64,000 nucleotides of DNA from Orientallactaga sibirica (lineage: Eukaryota; Chordata; Mammalia; Rodentia; Dipodidae), in NCBI GenBank assembly GCA_036365145.1, contig JAEOAD010000005.1:2356001-2420000 (forward strand), in the 5' to 3' direction. Numbering within the stretch: position 1 is the first letter of the stretch; every line of letters begins with the position of its first letter. Made by a program: the position numbers and the translations under genes. The notes under the pieces are model-generated. The model had not been told where the DNA came from. It saw nothing but the letters and a program-made list of their open reading frames with translations, and ran no database searches. This document shows positions 51,085-62,517 of this stretch, one piece after another.

Positions 51085-51235
51085 GTTATCTTGTTTTATT
51101 GAGGCAGTGTCTCCCTATGAAACGTAAGCTGACCCTAAACACCTTGCTTAGAACTAGCTGGTCTTGAACATACATTTCTCTTGCTTCCATCTTGCGAGGG
51201 ATTATAGCCATCACAAATGGCCTATGGCTAAATTT
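51085..51235 (-). mobile_element. Old B1-like SINE, minus strand
   Basis: Diverged order of reverse-B1 motifs: 'gaggcagtgtctccctatga', 'ctagctggtcttgaacatac', 'gggattatagccatcacaaa'. Confidence 0.5.
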
Positions 51236-53755
51236 TTAACAAGTTCAAAATTCAGACCATATAGCTATTTAGTCATGTAGAACATAGGAGTAAATTTATA
51301 AACTGTGTGTAAACTATGTTTGGTTTTGACTGTATTTGTAGGGCATGTAAGCAAAAATTCTTTAAGAGTTCAAAAAAATGAAAATTCATGAGAGAGAACT
51401 TCCTATATTATAAAGAAACCACCAAGGAAAGATACCAACAGGGGCAATGTTAGCAAAGGATTTTTTTTATTGTATAATCTGTATTATGGGTAAGTTGGTA
51501 AACATACATGGGCACCATTGTGCAGCTTAAGTGCAAAAATATCAAGCACAGTGAGTCATAAAGGGAAAGCAGAAGGGAGAAGAGTGGCGTTGTGGCTACT
51601 GAAGCTTTTCCTGGGAATAAGCTTGTTCCAGAGAGGGGAAACTTCAGGGCACATATCTCTTTTTCCTTGTGCTTTCATTCCTTAATCTTGAGAGTTAAAT
51701 AAACATTCTATAATTTTGTGCAATATCTTTATTTTATGTTACATATTTTAATGTATTTATTTTCAGAAGGAGGAGGAAACAGAAAGAAGGAAGATGGGGA
51801 GATAGAAATAAATAAAAAGAGAGAGAGAGAAGAGGAAATGACATATAGAAGCTACTGGAAGAAATGTCTGCTTAGGAAGAAAGTAACCAAAGAGTTGCAA
51901 TGTGTAGGTAGCTGGGTAAAGATACTCGTGAAGAGGGTGAGTAAGTCCCAAGGGTCTACAGCACAGTCCAGTAAGTGTCATTGACAACATCTGAGTGTCC
52001 ACTTCAAACTAGGAAGTAGAGAGGATGGTGGATGTTTGCGACACAAAGAAATGATCAATATTTGAGGTGAGGATGAAATGTGCTGTAGTGCCAAAGTGTG
52101 GGCAATTATTATGTGCAATTAAAATTAACAAAGTAATTGTGATATCCTTGTAGGGCTCAGATGCCATTTAAAGTATTTCTACCACATTTGGTTTGAAGAC
52201 TGAGACTAAACACAATGTGTTATTTCTATGCAGAGAAAGATATAACTGAGGGATAACAATCAGAAAGTCAATGATACCAGGTGGGGATGTCAGGAGACTT
52301 TGCGAAGAGACCTTGTGAACACAGAGGGTTCTTTCTGGAAGAAGACTCACAGGGAGCTCTCTGTGTCACACCTCATACAAGCCACTGGTTGAGTAAGAAG
52401 AACTAAAAGATGCTCTTGGCTCCCTCCTTTCTCTGCTTGTTTGCTGCATCGTCGGTCTCCAGGTTGCATGCCATGGGCATACAAACAAACAAACAAAAAT
52501 GTACTAAGTGGAAGAGAAAGATTTCATTACTACAGAGTGCAAAAATGCTCGGTTCTTCTCCCCAAAGCATCCTAGCTTTAGCCCACATTTAAAGAAGAAC
52601 GTTTCCTGTTGAGTTGTGTCTTTGGAACACAAAGGCTGCCCTTAATACCAGAATGCACTTCGATATCCTGGATTTCTCTACCAATTAGGGACAACGGCAG
52701 CCCAGACATATGCTCAGGCAAACTTTTAAGAAAGGAATCTCAGTGAAACAAACAGCAAGACTAGAAACGCAGCAGGACAAAGGGAGCAAATTTGCAGGAA
52801 CAGAACACTCTCATCTTCAGATCCAATTCTTCCTCCCCAGGGGAAGCCGTAGGTGCACAATACTGTCAGCGGGGGTTTTCTTCAGCTGGGGTGGACTTAA
52901 TCAGGCTACAGCCAGAACGAAGTATCTCAGAAAGCGGCCACCACATCTCAAGCTCATTTGCTGTCTGCCACTGTTGTCTGGCTCCTTCTTGGTTTCGTTG
53001 TGTGTCATGACCACGTCCAGCCTTTCAGAGGTGGAAGAGACAGGAGATGGACATCACAAACTCCAGTTAAGTGTAAAAAGCCAGAAGGGAAACAATTCTT
53101 TGTGTGGTCTCTTGGGCACTTCAAAAATAAGGGTAACTCAGGTGTAGGACTATCCCCAGCAATGCAGAAGCCACTGGGTATGGCTGAGGCTGCATCTGGG
53201 GAGAAAGAAGACGTATGGGGGGGAGGGAGGCGCTGTATTGTCTCCAGGGTGTGCGTAGGGAAGATGGGAGAGAGTTTGTGCTCGAGAGACCGGACACTTG
53301 CGTGAAGAACAAGGGAGGACAGGGGATTGTCTGGACAAAGCAGACAACAAAGACAGGGACAAAGTTCAGGGCCAGCTGTGCTGATCCGGAGTCCAGATGG
53401 GAGCGCATCTCCCAGGATGGGTGGCACGGAGGCTAGGCTGGCACATGTGCTGTGTCCACACAGGCTGGCTGCTAAGGCTGCTCCACATTTTTGGACTCAT
53501 CCCTCTTCTGTCACTGGGTTGGAACAGTTGGAACAGAACGGTATTACTCTTCATGTAGAATCCCTCTGCTCCTGATTTCCCATTCTACTTTAGTGCAACC
53601 TGTGTGTTGCTTTCTAAAGGGGTTTTGTTCCTGACATCTTCAGAAAACCGTGTGGTCTCAGTTAATTGTTAGTGATTCCTCTTCTTCTTTTCCACACCCC
53701 ATTCTCTTCCACCCTCCATCCATTCTTCCTTCCTCCTCCTCCTCTTCTTTCTTTC

Positions 53756-53962
53756 AATATTTTATATCTTTATTTATTTGAGATAGAGTAAGAAAGAGGA
53801 AAAGAGAGAGAAACAGGCACACCAGGGCCTCTAGCCACTGCAAATAAACTCCAGACGCATGCACCACCTTGTGCGTCTGGCTTACGAGAGTACTGGGGAA
53901 TCAAACCTGGGTCCTTAGACTTCACAGGCAAGTGCTTAACCACTAAGCCAATCTCTCCAGCC
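53756..53962 (-). mobile_element. tRNA-derived rodent SINE, minus strand
   Basis: Tail, GA-rich run, body (gcaccaccttgtgcgtctgg) and head ending atctctccagcccc. It interrupts a CT-rich stretch. Confidence 0.92.
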
Positions 53963-54004
53963 CCCTCCCTTTCTTCTTCAGTTTATTTTTTGATGTAGTA
54001 TCTC

Positions 54005-54157
54005 ATGAAGCTTTCTGATTCTCCTGCCTCCATCTCCTTAGGGCTGGGATTTCAGGTATGCTCCACCATGCCTGGCTTTATGTGTGACTGGGGATCAAAC
54101 CCAGGGCTTTATGCATGCTGGGCAAGCACCCTACCAACTGAGCTATAGCTCCAGTGG
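54005..54157 (-). mobile_element. B4-type (ID plus B1) composite SINE, minus strand
   Basis: The left half is reverse B1 (ctcctgcctccatctcctta, accatgcctggct). The right half is reverse ID, a tRNA-Ala-like unit (gatcaaacccagggctttat, accaactgagctatagctcc). Confidence 0.75.
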
Positions 54158-54425
54158 TGGTGAATCATTCTTCAAAAGACAAAGACTCAACTAAGGCAAT
54201 TTTACCTTTCAAAGGGACAGCTGTCCATGTCTGGACTTTTGTTTGTTGTTGCTGGTGGCGGAGGCATTGCGGGCATCCATTAACAGAGCCCAGGCATGCT
54301 GGTAAGCACGCTCTGGCATAAGATGTTTCCATGGCAAAGGTGGAAACACTGGTCTCAGAGTCTATGGAGCAGAGTTGTCACGGCATAGGGCATTGAGTGG
54401 TAAGCTGTTGCAACTGAGCACACGC

Positions 54426-56660
54426 GTGAGATGGAGTGTTAAGTGTGTGAGCTCCCGCAAAGAGTGAGACGGAGTGTTAAGTGTGTGAACTCCCCGCAAA
54501 GAGTGAGACGGAGTTTTAAGTGTGTGAGCTCCTGCAAAGAGTGAGACGGAGTGTTAAGTGTGTGAGCTCCCCGCAAAGAGTGAGACGGAGTTTTAAGTGT
54601 GTGAGCTCCTGCAAAGAGTGAGACGGAGTGTTAAGTGTGTGAGCTCCCCGCAAAGAGTGAGACGGAGTTTTAAGTGTGTGAGCTCCCGCAAAGAGTGAGA
54701 CGGAGTTTTAAGTGTGTGAGCTCCCGCAAAGAGACGGAGTTTTAAGTGTGTGAGCTCCTGCAAAGAGTGAGACGGAGTTTTAAGTGTGTGAGCTCCCGCA
54801 AAGAGACGGAGTTTTAAGTGTGTGAGCTCCCGCAAAGAGTGAGACGGAGTTTTAAGTGTGTGAGCTCCCGCAAAGAGTGAGACGGAGTTTTAAGTGTGTG
54901 AGCTCCTGCAAAGAGTGAGACGGAGTTTTAAGTGTGTGAGCTCCTGCAAAGAGTGAGACGGAGTTTTAAGTGTGTGAGCTCCCGCAAAGAGACGGAGTTT
55001 TAAGTGTGTGAGCTCCTGCAAAGAGTGAGACGGAGTTTTAAGTGTGTGAGCTCCCGCAAAGAGTGAGACGGAGTTTTAAGTGTGTGAGCTCCCGCAAAGA
55101 GTGAGACGGAGTTTTAAGTGTGTGAGCTCCCGCAAAGAGTGAGACGGAGTTTTAAGTGTGTGAGCTCCCGCAAAGAGACGGAGTTTTAAGTGTGTGAGCT
55201 CCCCGCAAAGAGTGAGACGTAGTGTTAAGTGTGTGAGCTCCCCGCAAAGAGTGAGACGGAGTGTTAAGTGTGTGAGCTCCCGCAAAGAGTGAGACGGAGT
55301 TTTAAGTGTGTGAGCTCCCGCAAAGAGTGAGACGGAGTTTTAAGTGTGTGAGCTCCCGCAAAGAGTGAGACGGAGTTTTAAGTGTGTGAGCTCCCGCAAA
55401 GAGTGAGACGAGTTTTAAGTGTGTGAGCTCCCAAAAGAGACGGAGTTTTAAGTGTGTGAGCTCCTGCAAAGAGTGAGACGGAGTGTTAAGTGTGTGAGCT
55501 CCTGCAAAGAGTGAGACGGAGTTTTAAGTGTGTGAGCTCCCGCAAAGAGACGGAGTTTTAAGTGTGTGAGCTCCTGCAAAGTGAGACAGAGTTTTAAGTG
55601 TGTGAGCTCCCGCAAAGAGTGAGACGGAGTTTTAAGTGTGTGAGCTCCCGCAAAGAGATGGAGTTTTAAGTGTGTGAGCTCCCGCAAAGAGTGAGACGGA
55701 GTGTTAAGTGTGTGAACTCCCGCAAAGAGTGAGACGGAGTTTTAAGTGTGTGAGCTCCCCGCAAAGAGTGAGACGGAGTTTTAAGTGTGTGAGCTCCCGC
55801 AAAGAGTGAGACGGAGTTTTAAGTGTGTGAGCTCCCGCAAAGAGTGAGACGGAGTTTTAAGTGTGTGAGCTCCCGCAAAGAGATGGAGTTTTAAGTGTGT
55901 GAGCTCCCGCAAAAGAGATGGAGTTTTAGTGTGTGAGCTCCCGCAAAGAGTGAGACGGAGTGTTAAGTGTGTGAACTCCCGCAAAGAGTGAGACGGAGTT
56001 TTAAGTGTGTGAGCTCCCCGCAAAGAGTGAGACGCAGTGTTAAGTGTGTGAGCTCCCCGCAAAGAGTGAGACGGAGTTTTAAGAGTGTGAACTCCCTGCA
56101 AAGAGAGAGTTTTAAGTGTGTGAGCTCCCCGCAAAGAGTGAGACGGAGTGTTAAGTGTGTGAACTCCCTGCAAAGAGATGGAGTTTTAAGAGTGTGAACT
56201 CCCCGCAAAGAGTGAGACGGAGTTTTAAGTGTGTGAGCTCCCGCAAAAGTGTGAGAGTGGAGTGTGAGCTCCCTGCAAAGAGACGGAGTTTTAAGTGTGT
56301 GAGCTCCCCGCAAAGAGTGAGACGGAGTGTTAAGTGTGTGAGCTCCCCGCAAAGAGTGAGACGGAGTGTTAAGTGTGTGAGCTCCCTGCAAAGAGACGGA
56401 GTTTTAAGTGTGTGAGCTCCCGCAAAGAGTGAGACGGAGTGTTAAGTGTGTGAGCTCCCGCAAAGAGTGAGACGGAGTGTTAAGTGTGTGAGCTCCCGCA
56501 AAGAGTGAGACGGAGTTTTAAGTGTGTGAGCTCCCGCAAAGAGTGAGACGGAGTTTTAAGTGTGTGAGCTCCCCGCAAAGAGTGAGACGGAGTTTTAAGT
56601 GTGTGAGCTCCCGCAAAGAGTGAGACGGAGTGTTAAGTGTGTGAGCTCCCCGCAAAGAGC
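54426..56660. repeat. Minisatellite, about 38 bp unit, about 60 copies
   Basis: The 38 bp unit runs gtgtgtgagctcccgcaaag then agtgagacggagttttaa. Length variants include a unit lacking seven or so bases (caaagagacggag), one with an extra C (ccccgc) and a few other indels; base variants are cccgc/cctgc and gttttaa/gtgttaa. Variants cluster: short units are common in the left and middle, gtgttaa at both ends. The array spans 2.2 kb, is purine-skewed on the plus strand and has a GAGCTC palindrome in nearly every unit. Broken open frames on both strands are by-products. Confidence 0.97.
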
Positions 56661-57384
56661 ACGTCTGGTGCCACTAACAGTGAGGAACAAGCAGCAGAGC
56701 CCCGTGCATGGCTGGAAGCAAATGAGCCAGTCACGGAGCAAAACTGCACAGCCGATCTTTGCAGGCATGCACTGTTTGTTGCTTCCAAGACTCTGCATAT
56801 CATGTCTGGAATCAACAAGCTCCCAGCATATGGTGGGGTGAAAGCCGAGCGAGTCATGGCTAGAGCCAGCCGGGAGGAGTACACGGCAGCTGAAAGGAGC
56901 AGATGGCCACAGAGGAAGTGGTATTAGGCAGCGGCAGCAAAAGTGTGGGTACCAATTTATAAAAAGAAAAGACTCTCTGGGGAAAAAAGACAGAAACTAT
57001 TAAGAAATAAACAAAATTGAGAGCCTCAGTAGTGTCATGATTGGCAAAGCCAAAAGGACGATGTTATTTATAGAAAAGCCACACCCACATATTTAAACTT
57101 GTAACTGATGGAATGATTAAGATACATATTGGTTTGTGTATCAAAACTCCTTTAACATTCTAAACATTCCTGTTGGAGAATAATATTTAAGCATGATTAA
57201 AGAGGTAGGTGATATTTAACTGTATGGATATTTCTTACAGTTTACATCAGTGAAATTTGAAAGCAACCCAATTTTCTACAAAGAATGCCCTGGGTCACCA
57301 CAATGTGGCATGCCTCTGTAAAGTAATTGTTGCCTAAAGTAATTCCAGCTTAAAATGTGACTTGTTGTCAGGAAAATAGATCAT

Positions 57385-57560
57385 AGCCGGCATGGTGGCA
57401 CACACCTTCTGTCCCAACACTTGGGAGGCAGAAATAGGAGGATTATTGTGAGTTCAAGGCCAACCTGGGACTACAGAGTGAGTTTAAGGTCAGCCAGGGC
57501 TATAGTGAGATTCTAACTTGACCAAAACAAAACAAAACAAAAAAAAAACAAAAAAACAAA
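57385..57560 (+). mobile_element. B1 SINE
   Basis: B1 from agccggcatggtggcacaca to the tail (aaaacaaaacaaaacaaaaa), moderately diverged. Confidence 0.9.
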
Positions 57561-58205
57561 AGGAAGAGAGGTCATGATGTGTGTCAGGGGCTAAGTGGCC
57601 AAAGAACAGCTGACTTTCCCCACACCTGTTCTCCCTTTCTACGGTGACCGAGGCAGGCAGCGGAGTGGTCAACTGGGTGCCAGTAAGATGGGCTGCAGTC
57701 TTTGCAGAGACGTTACAATGAAATGAACGAAAGTTTATTAATGTCCTTATCTTGCGTAGTGATGCTCAACACTTTCAGTGATCACACTCCTGTCACAGGG
57801 ACACCTCACTATGCCACTGAACTCCCTTTTTCGTCATTAAGTGCGATTCATTCAGGATCCTGTCTGTGCCAGGGAGTGACTATGCTTCCCAGCTTCCTTT
57901 GCAGCTCAGTGGCCACTGCGAGCCAGTGCGGGGCACGGGAAGCCCAGCAGCGGTGTGTGCAGCTCTCGGCAGGGTCTCTGAGGGAGGGAGACTGTCTTCT
58001 CCCCCTCGTTTCTGCCCAATAGCCTGTGAATGTGAAGAGCATCTTGGACCAGGAGGAGGGCGGCATCTAGAGAAGAGAGCCCCAGAAGATAGAAGGCACC
58101 TGCCTCTGACACTTGCAGGTTGATGGTCTGTATTAGTGGGAAATATTCATTATCTAATAGAAGACCCTAAGCATTAAATGTAATTGATGGAGTATAATTG
58201 TGTTC

Positions 58206-58490
58206 TGAAGGACTAAACAAAGCTATAAGTGAACGCAGAATGAAAAAGATCCACAAGGGTGTATGCCGGGTATGAAATGTAACTGAGGATTAAACAAAGC
58301 TATAAATGAATGCAGAATGAAAAAGATCCACAAGGGCGTATGCCGGGTATGAAATGTAACTGAGGATTAAACAAAGCTATAAGTGAACGCAGAATGAAAA
58401 AGATCCACAAGGGCGTGAAATGTAACTGAGGATTAAATGAAATGTAACTGAGAAAAAGATTAAACAAAGCTATAAGTGAACATCCCAAAG
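58206..58490. repeat. Minisatellite, 77 bp unit, about 3.5 copies
   Basis: The motif aaacaaagctataa(g/a)tgaa recurs at 58215, 58292 and 58369, exactly 77 bp apart. From about 58416 the units become truncated and scrambled. Confidence 0.93.
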
Positions 58491-58660
58491 AATGGTTCCA
58501 AAAAGATCCCACTTTATGGGAGGGCAGTAGATCCCAGAGCGCCTTGACGGGATGGGTCCATGAAATGTAACTGAGGATTAAACAAAGCTATAAGTGAACA
58601 GGATCCTCAGTAGATCCCAGAGAATGAAAAAGATCCACAAGGGTAAGTTCCAGTTCCAGG
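58416..58660. repeat. Chimeric junction between the 77 bp and 44 bp arrays
   Basis: Pieces of both units alternate: 77 bp unit parts (tgaaatgtaactgaggatta) at 58416, 58437 and 58560, and 44 bp unit parts (gtagatcccagagcgccttg) at about 58527 and again near 58609. At 58598-58620 a 77 bp piece, 'ataagtgaac', runs directly into 'aggatcctcagtagatccc'. Confidence 0.9.
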
Positions 58661-58712
58661 AGCTGATCCTGAATTCCTGTGCACTAGGTGAGGAGTGTGT
58701 ACTTGCACCCAT

Positions 58713-59330
58713 CCCAAAGCACCTTTACGGGATGGGTTCCAGGATCCTCAGTAGATCCCAGAGCGCCTTTATGGGATGGGTTCCAGGATCCTCAGTAGAT
58801 CCCAGAGCGCCTTGACGGGATGGGTTCCAGGATCCTCAGTAGATCCCAGAGCGCCTTGACGGGATGGGTTCCAGGATCCTCAGTAGATCCCAGAGCGCCT
58901 TGACGGGATGGGTTCCAGGATCCTCAGTAGATCCCAGAGCGCCTTGACGGGATGGGTTCCAGGATCCTCAGTAGATCCCAGAGCGCAGTAGATTGACGGG
59001 ATGGGTTCCAGGATCCTCAGTAGATCCCAGAGCGCCTTGACGGGATGGGTTCCAGGATCCTCAGTAGATTTTGACGGGATGGGTTCCAGGATCCTCAGTA
59101 GATCCCAGAGCGCCTTGACGGGATGGGTTCCAGGATCCTCAGTAGATCCCAGAGCGCCTTGACGGGATGGGTTCCAGGATCCTCAGTAGATCCCAGAGCG
59201 CCTTGACGGGATGGGTTCCAGATCCTCAGTAGATCCCAGAGCGCCTTGACGGGATGGGTTCCAGATCCTCAGTAGATCCCAAAGCACCTTTACGGGATAG
59301 GTTCCAGGATCCTCAGTAGATCCCAAAGTT
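58713..59330. repeat. Minisatellite, 44 bp unit, about 13-14 copies
   Basis: The 44 bp unit contains ggatcctcagtagatcccag and agcgccttgacgggatgggt. Edge units carry the variant aaagcacctttacggga on both sides (58714 and 59280), while interior units are uniform. Some interior units have deletions (58987, 59068) or lack GG before atcctc (59220, 59264). The last unit passes without a break into the MER2-like element. Confidence 0.95.
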
Positions 59331-59592
59331 CACAGATACTCAAAATCTTTCACAAAAAAATGGTGTAGCATTCATATGTTATCTGTGCACAAATCTCTGG
59401 TTGCTTTAAATCCTATCTAGGTTATTATTGCATAACCAAATGTAAATTATTGGTAAACAGTATTATTTAGGGACTAAGAGTAGAAATGTCTGAACACGTT
59501 CAGTACACACATAACTCTCTGAATATTTTCTGTCTGTAGTTGGCTGCATCCATGGACGCAGGGCCCAGAAACGGAGGTCCAGCTGTACTTCA
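59277..59592 (+). mobile_element. MER2-like Tigger DNA transposon remnant
   Basis: The sequence follows the order of the non-autonomous MER2 (TcMar-Tigger) element: gggataggttccaggatcct at the 5' side, ttcacagatactcaaaatct, 'aaaatggtgtagcattcata', 'cagtattatttagggactaa', 'gaacacgttcagtacacaca', and the terminal segment from 'gaatattttctgtctgtagt' to 'ggaggtccagctgtact'. The length of about 315 bp is close to full size. It is an ancient fossil with no transposase. Assignment rests on memory of the MER2 consensus. Confidence 0.75.
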
Positions 59593-61475
59593 TATTTATA
59601 ATTAATTATTATCTACTTTGTCTGATAAAGAGAAATTGTCATGTGAGCTTCAAATCTCCATGTGGTATTTTGAAATAGTAATAAAACCCACATCTGTGCC
59701 TTGAGACATTTTTAGGCAGAAGCATCCACATGACTCAGCAGGCAGCACAAGAGGCTCCCGGAGGACTGGCGCTCAGCGCACACGTCCCAAACAGTGAAGG
59801 AAACTGGCAGGTGATGGTACTTCACACTACATAGCAGTATTCAGGAACGCCCCATGCTATCCCCTTTGTGAGAGAACATTTGTTTAATCTGGTGTGATAA
59901 ACATGGCTTCTCCAGGGAGGCTTTGCGACACATACATGTCCACTTGGCATATGTGAATTCTAAGGTCTTTTATGATAATTATACTGTGACCATGTGTTAG
60001 GCTGTATGAGGATTCTGAACATAGACTAGCAATGTGGCACAGCGTGGCACTGTCATGAGTGTCTGTGGAAGGGTAGAAGCCTGGGATGCACTTTCTCACA
60101 GTGGCCTTGAGGGCAACGTCTCATGAAGAAAGACAGATGAGTCTGAATAAGACCCAGCTATGAGCACGCTCCTGCAATACCTCCTCAGAATGATCCTGTC
60201 CACCGGGCACCGTAGATTGATGGGCAGCCACTATATCTGGTGCTCGGGGTTGGGCTAGAAGTCGTTTGCTGTGGGGTTCATTGCTGTACCCAGCTCATGA
60301 TATGACGAGGATAGGAGAGGAGTTTAAAGAAAATGATGGAAGAGTAGATTATGGAGTGGTGGATTTTTCATGTGGGGTTAGTTTGGAAGGGTGGGGGATG
60401 AGGTTTTATACAGTGAGGAATAATCACTCTCCAAATTGGAGCAGGTAAAGGAATCCTAGAGAGAGGGACAGTGCGGCTAGAGCTTGGGAGCGTGACCGTA
60501 GGACCTCAGCATAGGCCAGGAAAGAATACACAGAGAGCATCTTGGAGATGCTACCTCCAGGCATGTGACTTCCGTCGTGATAAAAGGTAAGAGGGCACTA
60601 AGGACTTTACACAGCAATGCACGCCTTTTGTGAGTGAGTGTTGATAAAACAGCATGCTAAGTATTACAGTGAGACTTCTCACTAACCTACGTAATTGACG
60701 TCACGGCTGAGGAAGACAGCATAAAAGTAGCAAAACTACTGTGTCTTAGGTTGACAGCGATGCACTAACTTGTGCAACAAAGATTATCATTAGAGAAAAC
60801 CCATCTCACTCAAAATCCTCTTTGCATTACGAAGCTCTAAGCCCTCCCGCTTACTTGAACGCACATCTAGCTTTCTGCCCCTTTGCACAGAACAACTCCT
60901 TGGTGAGTGATATTGGGGAAAGGGAGGGTTTGTGCTCCAGGGAATCTCCGAGCTCGTGTTCTTCTCTGCTCATGGTCAGGCTCCCATTCAGTGAGACCCA
61001 GTCAGTGGGTGCTGTGACCTCTCAAGCATGATGGAGTGGTACCCACACAGGACACCATCACAGCATCCTTGGCCATGGGCCAGCTCAAAAATCAAAACCC
61101 CAATTGTTCATTTTTATCAAAGGCACACAAAGGAAACATGCCAATTTTGTCTCCTAATGTCCTGAGCCCGATTTTCAGGTTGTCCCATACCCTGAGATGA
61201 CAGATTCCTGGTACAATGCTGTGCACATGGCAGGTGAAGCTGCCGCTTTGGCCTGAGATATGCAGCCTAGTTTAGGGAACTTTTGTACAAAAAGGGACTG
61301 GAGGAGCCACCAGCTTCTTATAATTCAGCAACAGGCTCTGAGCACAGAGGTAGAAAAGGATACTCATGCACAGTCTTCTAGACCAAGGTTCAATGCCTAC
61401 AGTTGTCAGTCATATCTATACATGGGCTCACAGGCTGACTGAGGTTCAGCTGTGCTTCAGCAACAGGCATTCCTG

Positions 61476-61723
61476 TTTTATAAATGGTCATTTTAATTTA
61501 TTTATTTGAGAGAGAGAGGGAGAGGGAGAGAGACAGAGAAAGGAAGGAAGGAACAAAGGAAAAAAGAAAGAAAATGGGCATGCAGGGGCCTTCAACTGCT
61601 GTAAACGAACTCCAGACACATTCACTACTTTGAGCATCTGGCTTACATGGGTCCTGGGGAATTGAACCTGGGTCTTTTAGCTTTGCAGGCAAGTGTCTTA
61701 ACCATCAAACCATCTCTCCAGCC
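61476..61723 (-). mobile_element. tRNA-derived rodent SINE, minus strand
   Basis: ATTT tail, long GA/GGAA run, body and head ending catctctccagccc. Flanking caacaggcattcctg (61461-61475) and caacagccatttcttg (from 61724) are likely target-site duplications. Confidence 0.9.
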
Positions 61724-62154
61724 CAACAGCCATTTCTTGAAATAAGAGCAAGAATATTTTTTCCAATCAATTGTCCCTATCAAGGATTTAAAAGAAAATA
61801 TATTTGAGATTTTCCTTATAACTAAAGCTGACTTGTAGAATGGTCCAGTCTTTTTCTAAAGTTCAGAATATGAATATAAAATGTAAGGTCAACTCCAGGG
61901 CCATCTCAAACCACTAATGTCTTTACTTTGTTTCCTGTGACAATATCTGACTATTTTGTCCAGGGGGGGGGTCTGTGTTGTTGCAGATACATAACCTATA
62001 TTTGATGTATAGGCCCTTTTGCCTTGCTCTGAAGCATCTTAAGCATTCTTTCTAAATGATATTTTGAAAAGATTAAAAGTATAATCCATTATAGAAATTT
62101 GTAAAAGCATCAGTATAACTAGATGTATTTATCTTCTCTTTGCTATTGAACTTG

Positions 62155-62156
62155 TT

Positions 62157-62194
<38 letters not shown>

Positions 62195-62517
62195 ATGTGA
62201 GTATGTTTGTGGTATAGCGTATGAATGTGTGTGCAGAGGTCAGAGGAAAACAAACATCAGGTGTCTTTTCCTCACCCATCTGTGTATTTCCTTGAGACAG
62301 GGTCTCTTCCTCAACGTGGAACTTCTCTCTGTCAGCGAGCCCTAGGCATTTGCTGGTCTTTAACCCCTGTGGACTGGGGTTATAACATGCACGGCCATAC
62401 TCAGCGTTTTGTGCAGGTTCTGGGGCATTGAACTTGGAGTCTCTGGCCCATAATATCCTCATGCTTACGTGGCAGGTGCTTGTAACTGTTGAGCCATCTC
62501 CCCAGCCTCGATACATA
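62155..62517 (-). mobile_element. B3-type composite SINE, minus strand, with (GT) tail
   Basis: From left to right: a (GT)n tail (62161-62193), 'gcagaggtcagaggaaaaca', 'caggtgtcttttcctcaccc', 'ccttgagacagggtctcttc', then a tRNA-derived end 'gttgagccatctccccagcc'. This is the layout of rodent B3 SINEs read in reverse. Confidence 0.75.
62161..62193. repeat. (GT)16 microsatellite
   Basis: Uninterrupted GT run at the tail of the B3-type SINE. Confidence 0.97.

Noticed and set aside
52710..53427. Open frames of 115-145 codons on both strands
   Set aside because: No recognisable domain, overlapping frames on both strands, and no splice-site or codon evidence. They may be chance in GC-richer intron sequence.
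55781..56391. 130-142 codon frames on the minus strand, the sense strand of Ctnnd2
   Set aside because: They consist entirely of the 38 bp repeat, and one of its frames carries a stop (in TTAAAA) per unit. They are chance products of periodicity.
54426..56660. CRISPR-like regular array
   Set aside because: Units follow one another without unique spacers, and the host is a mammal. It is a minisatellite.
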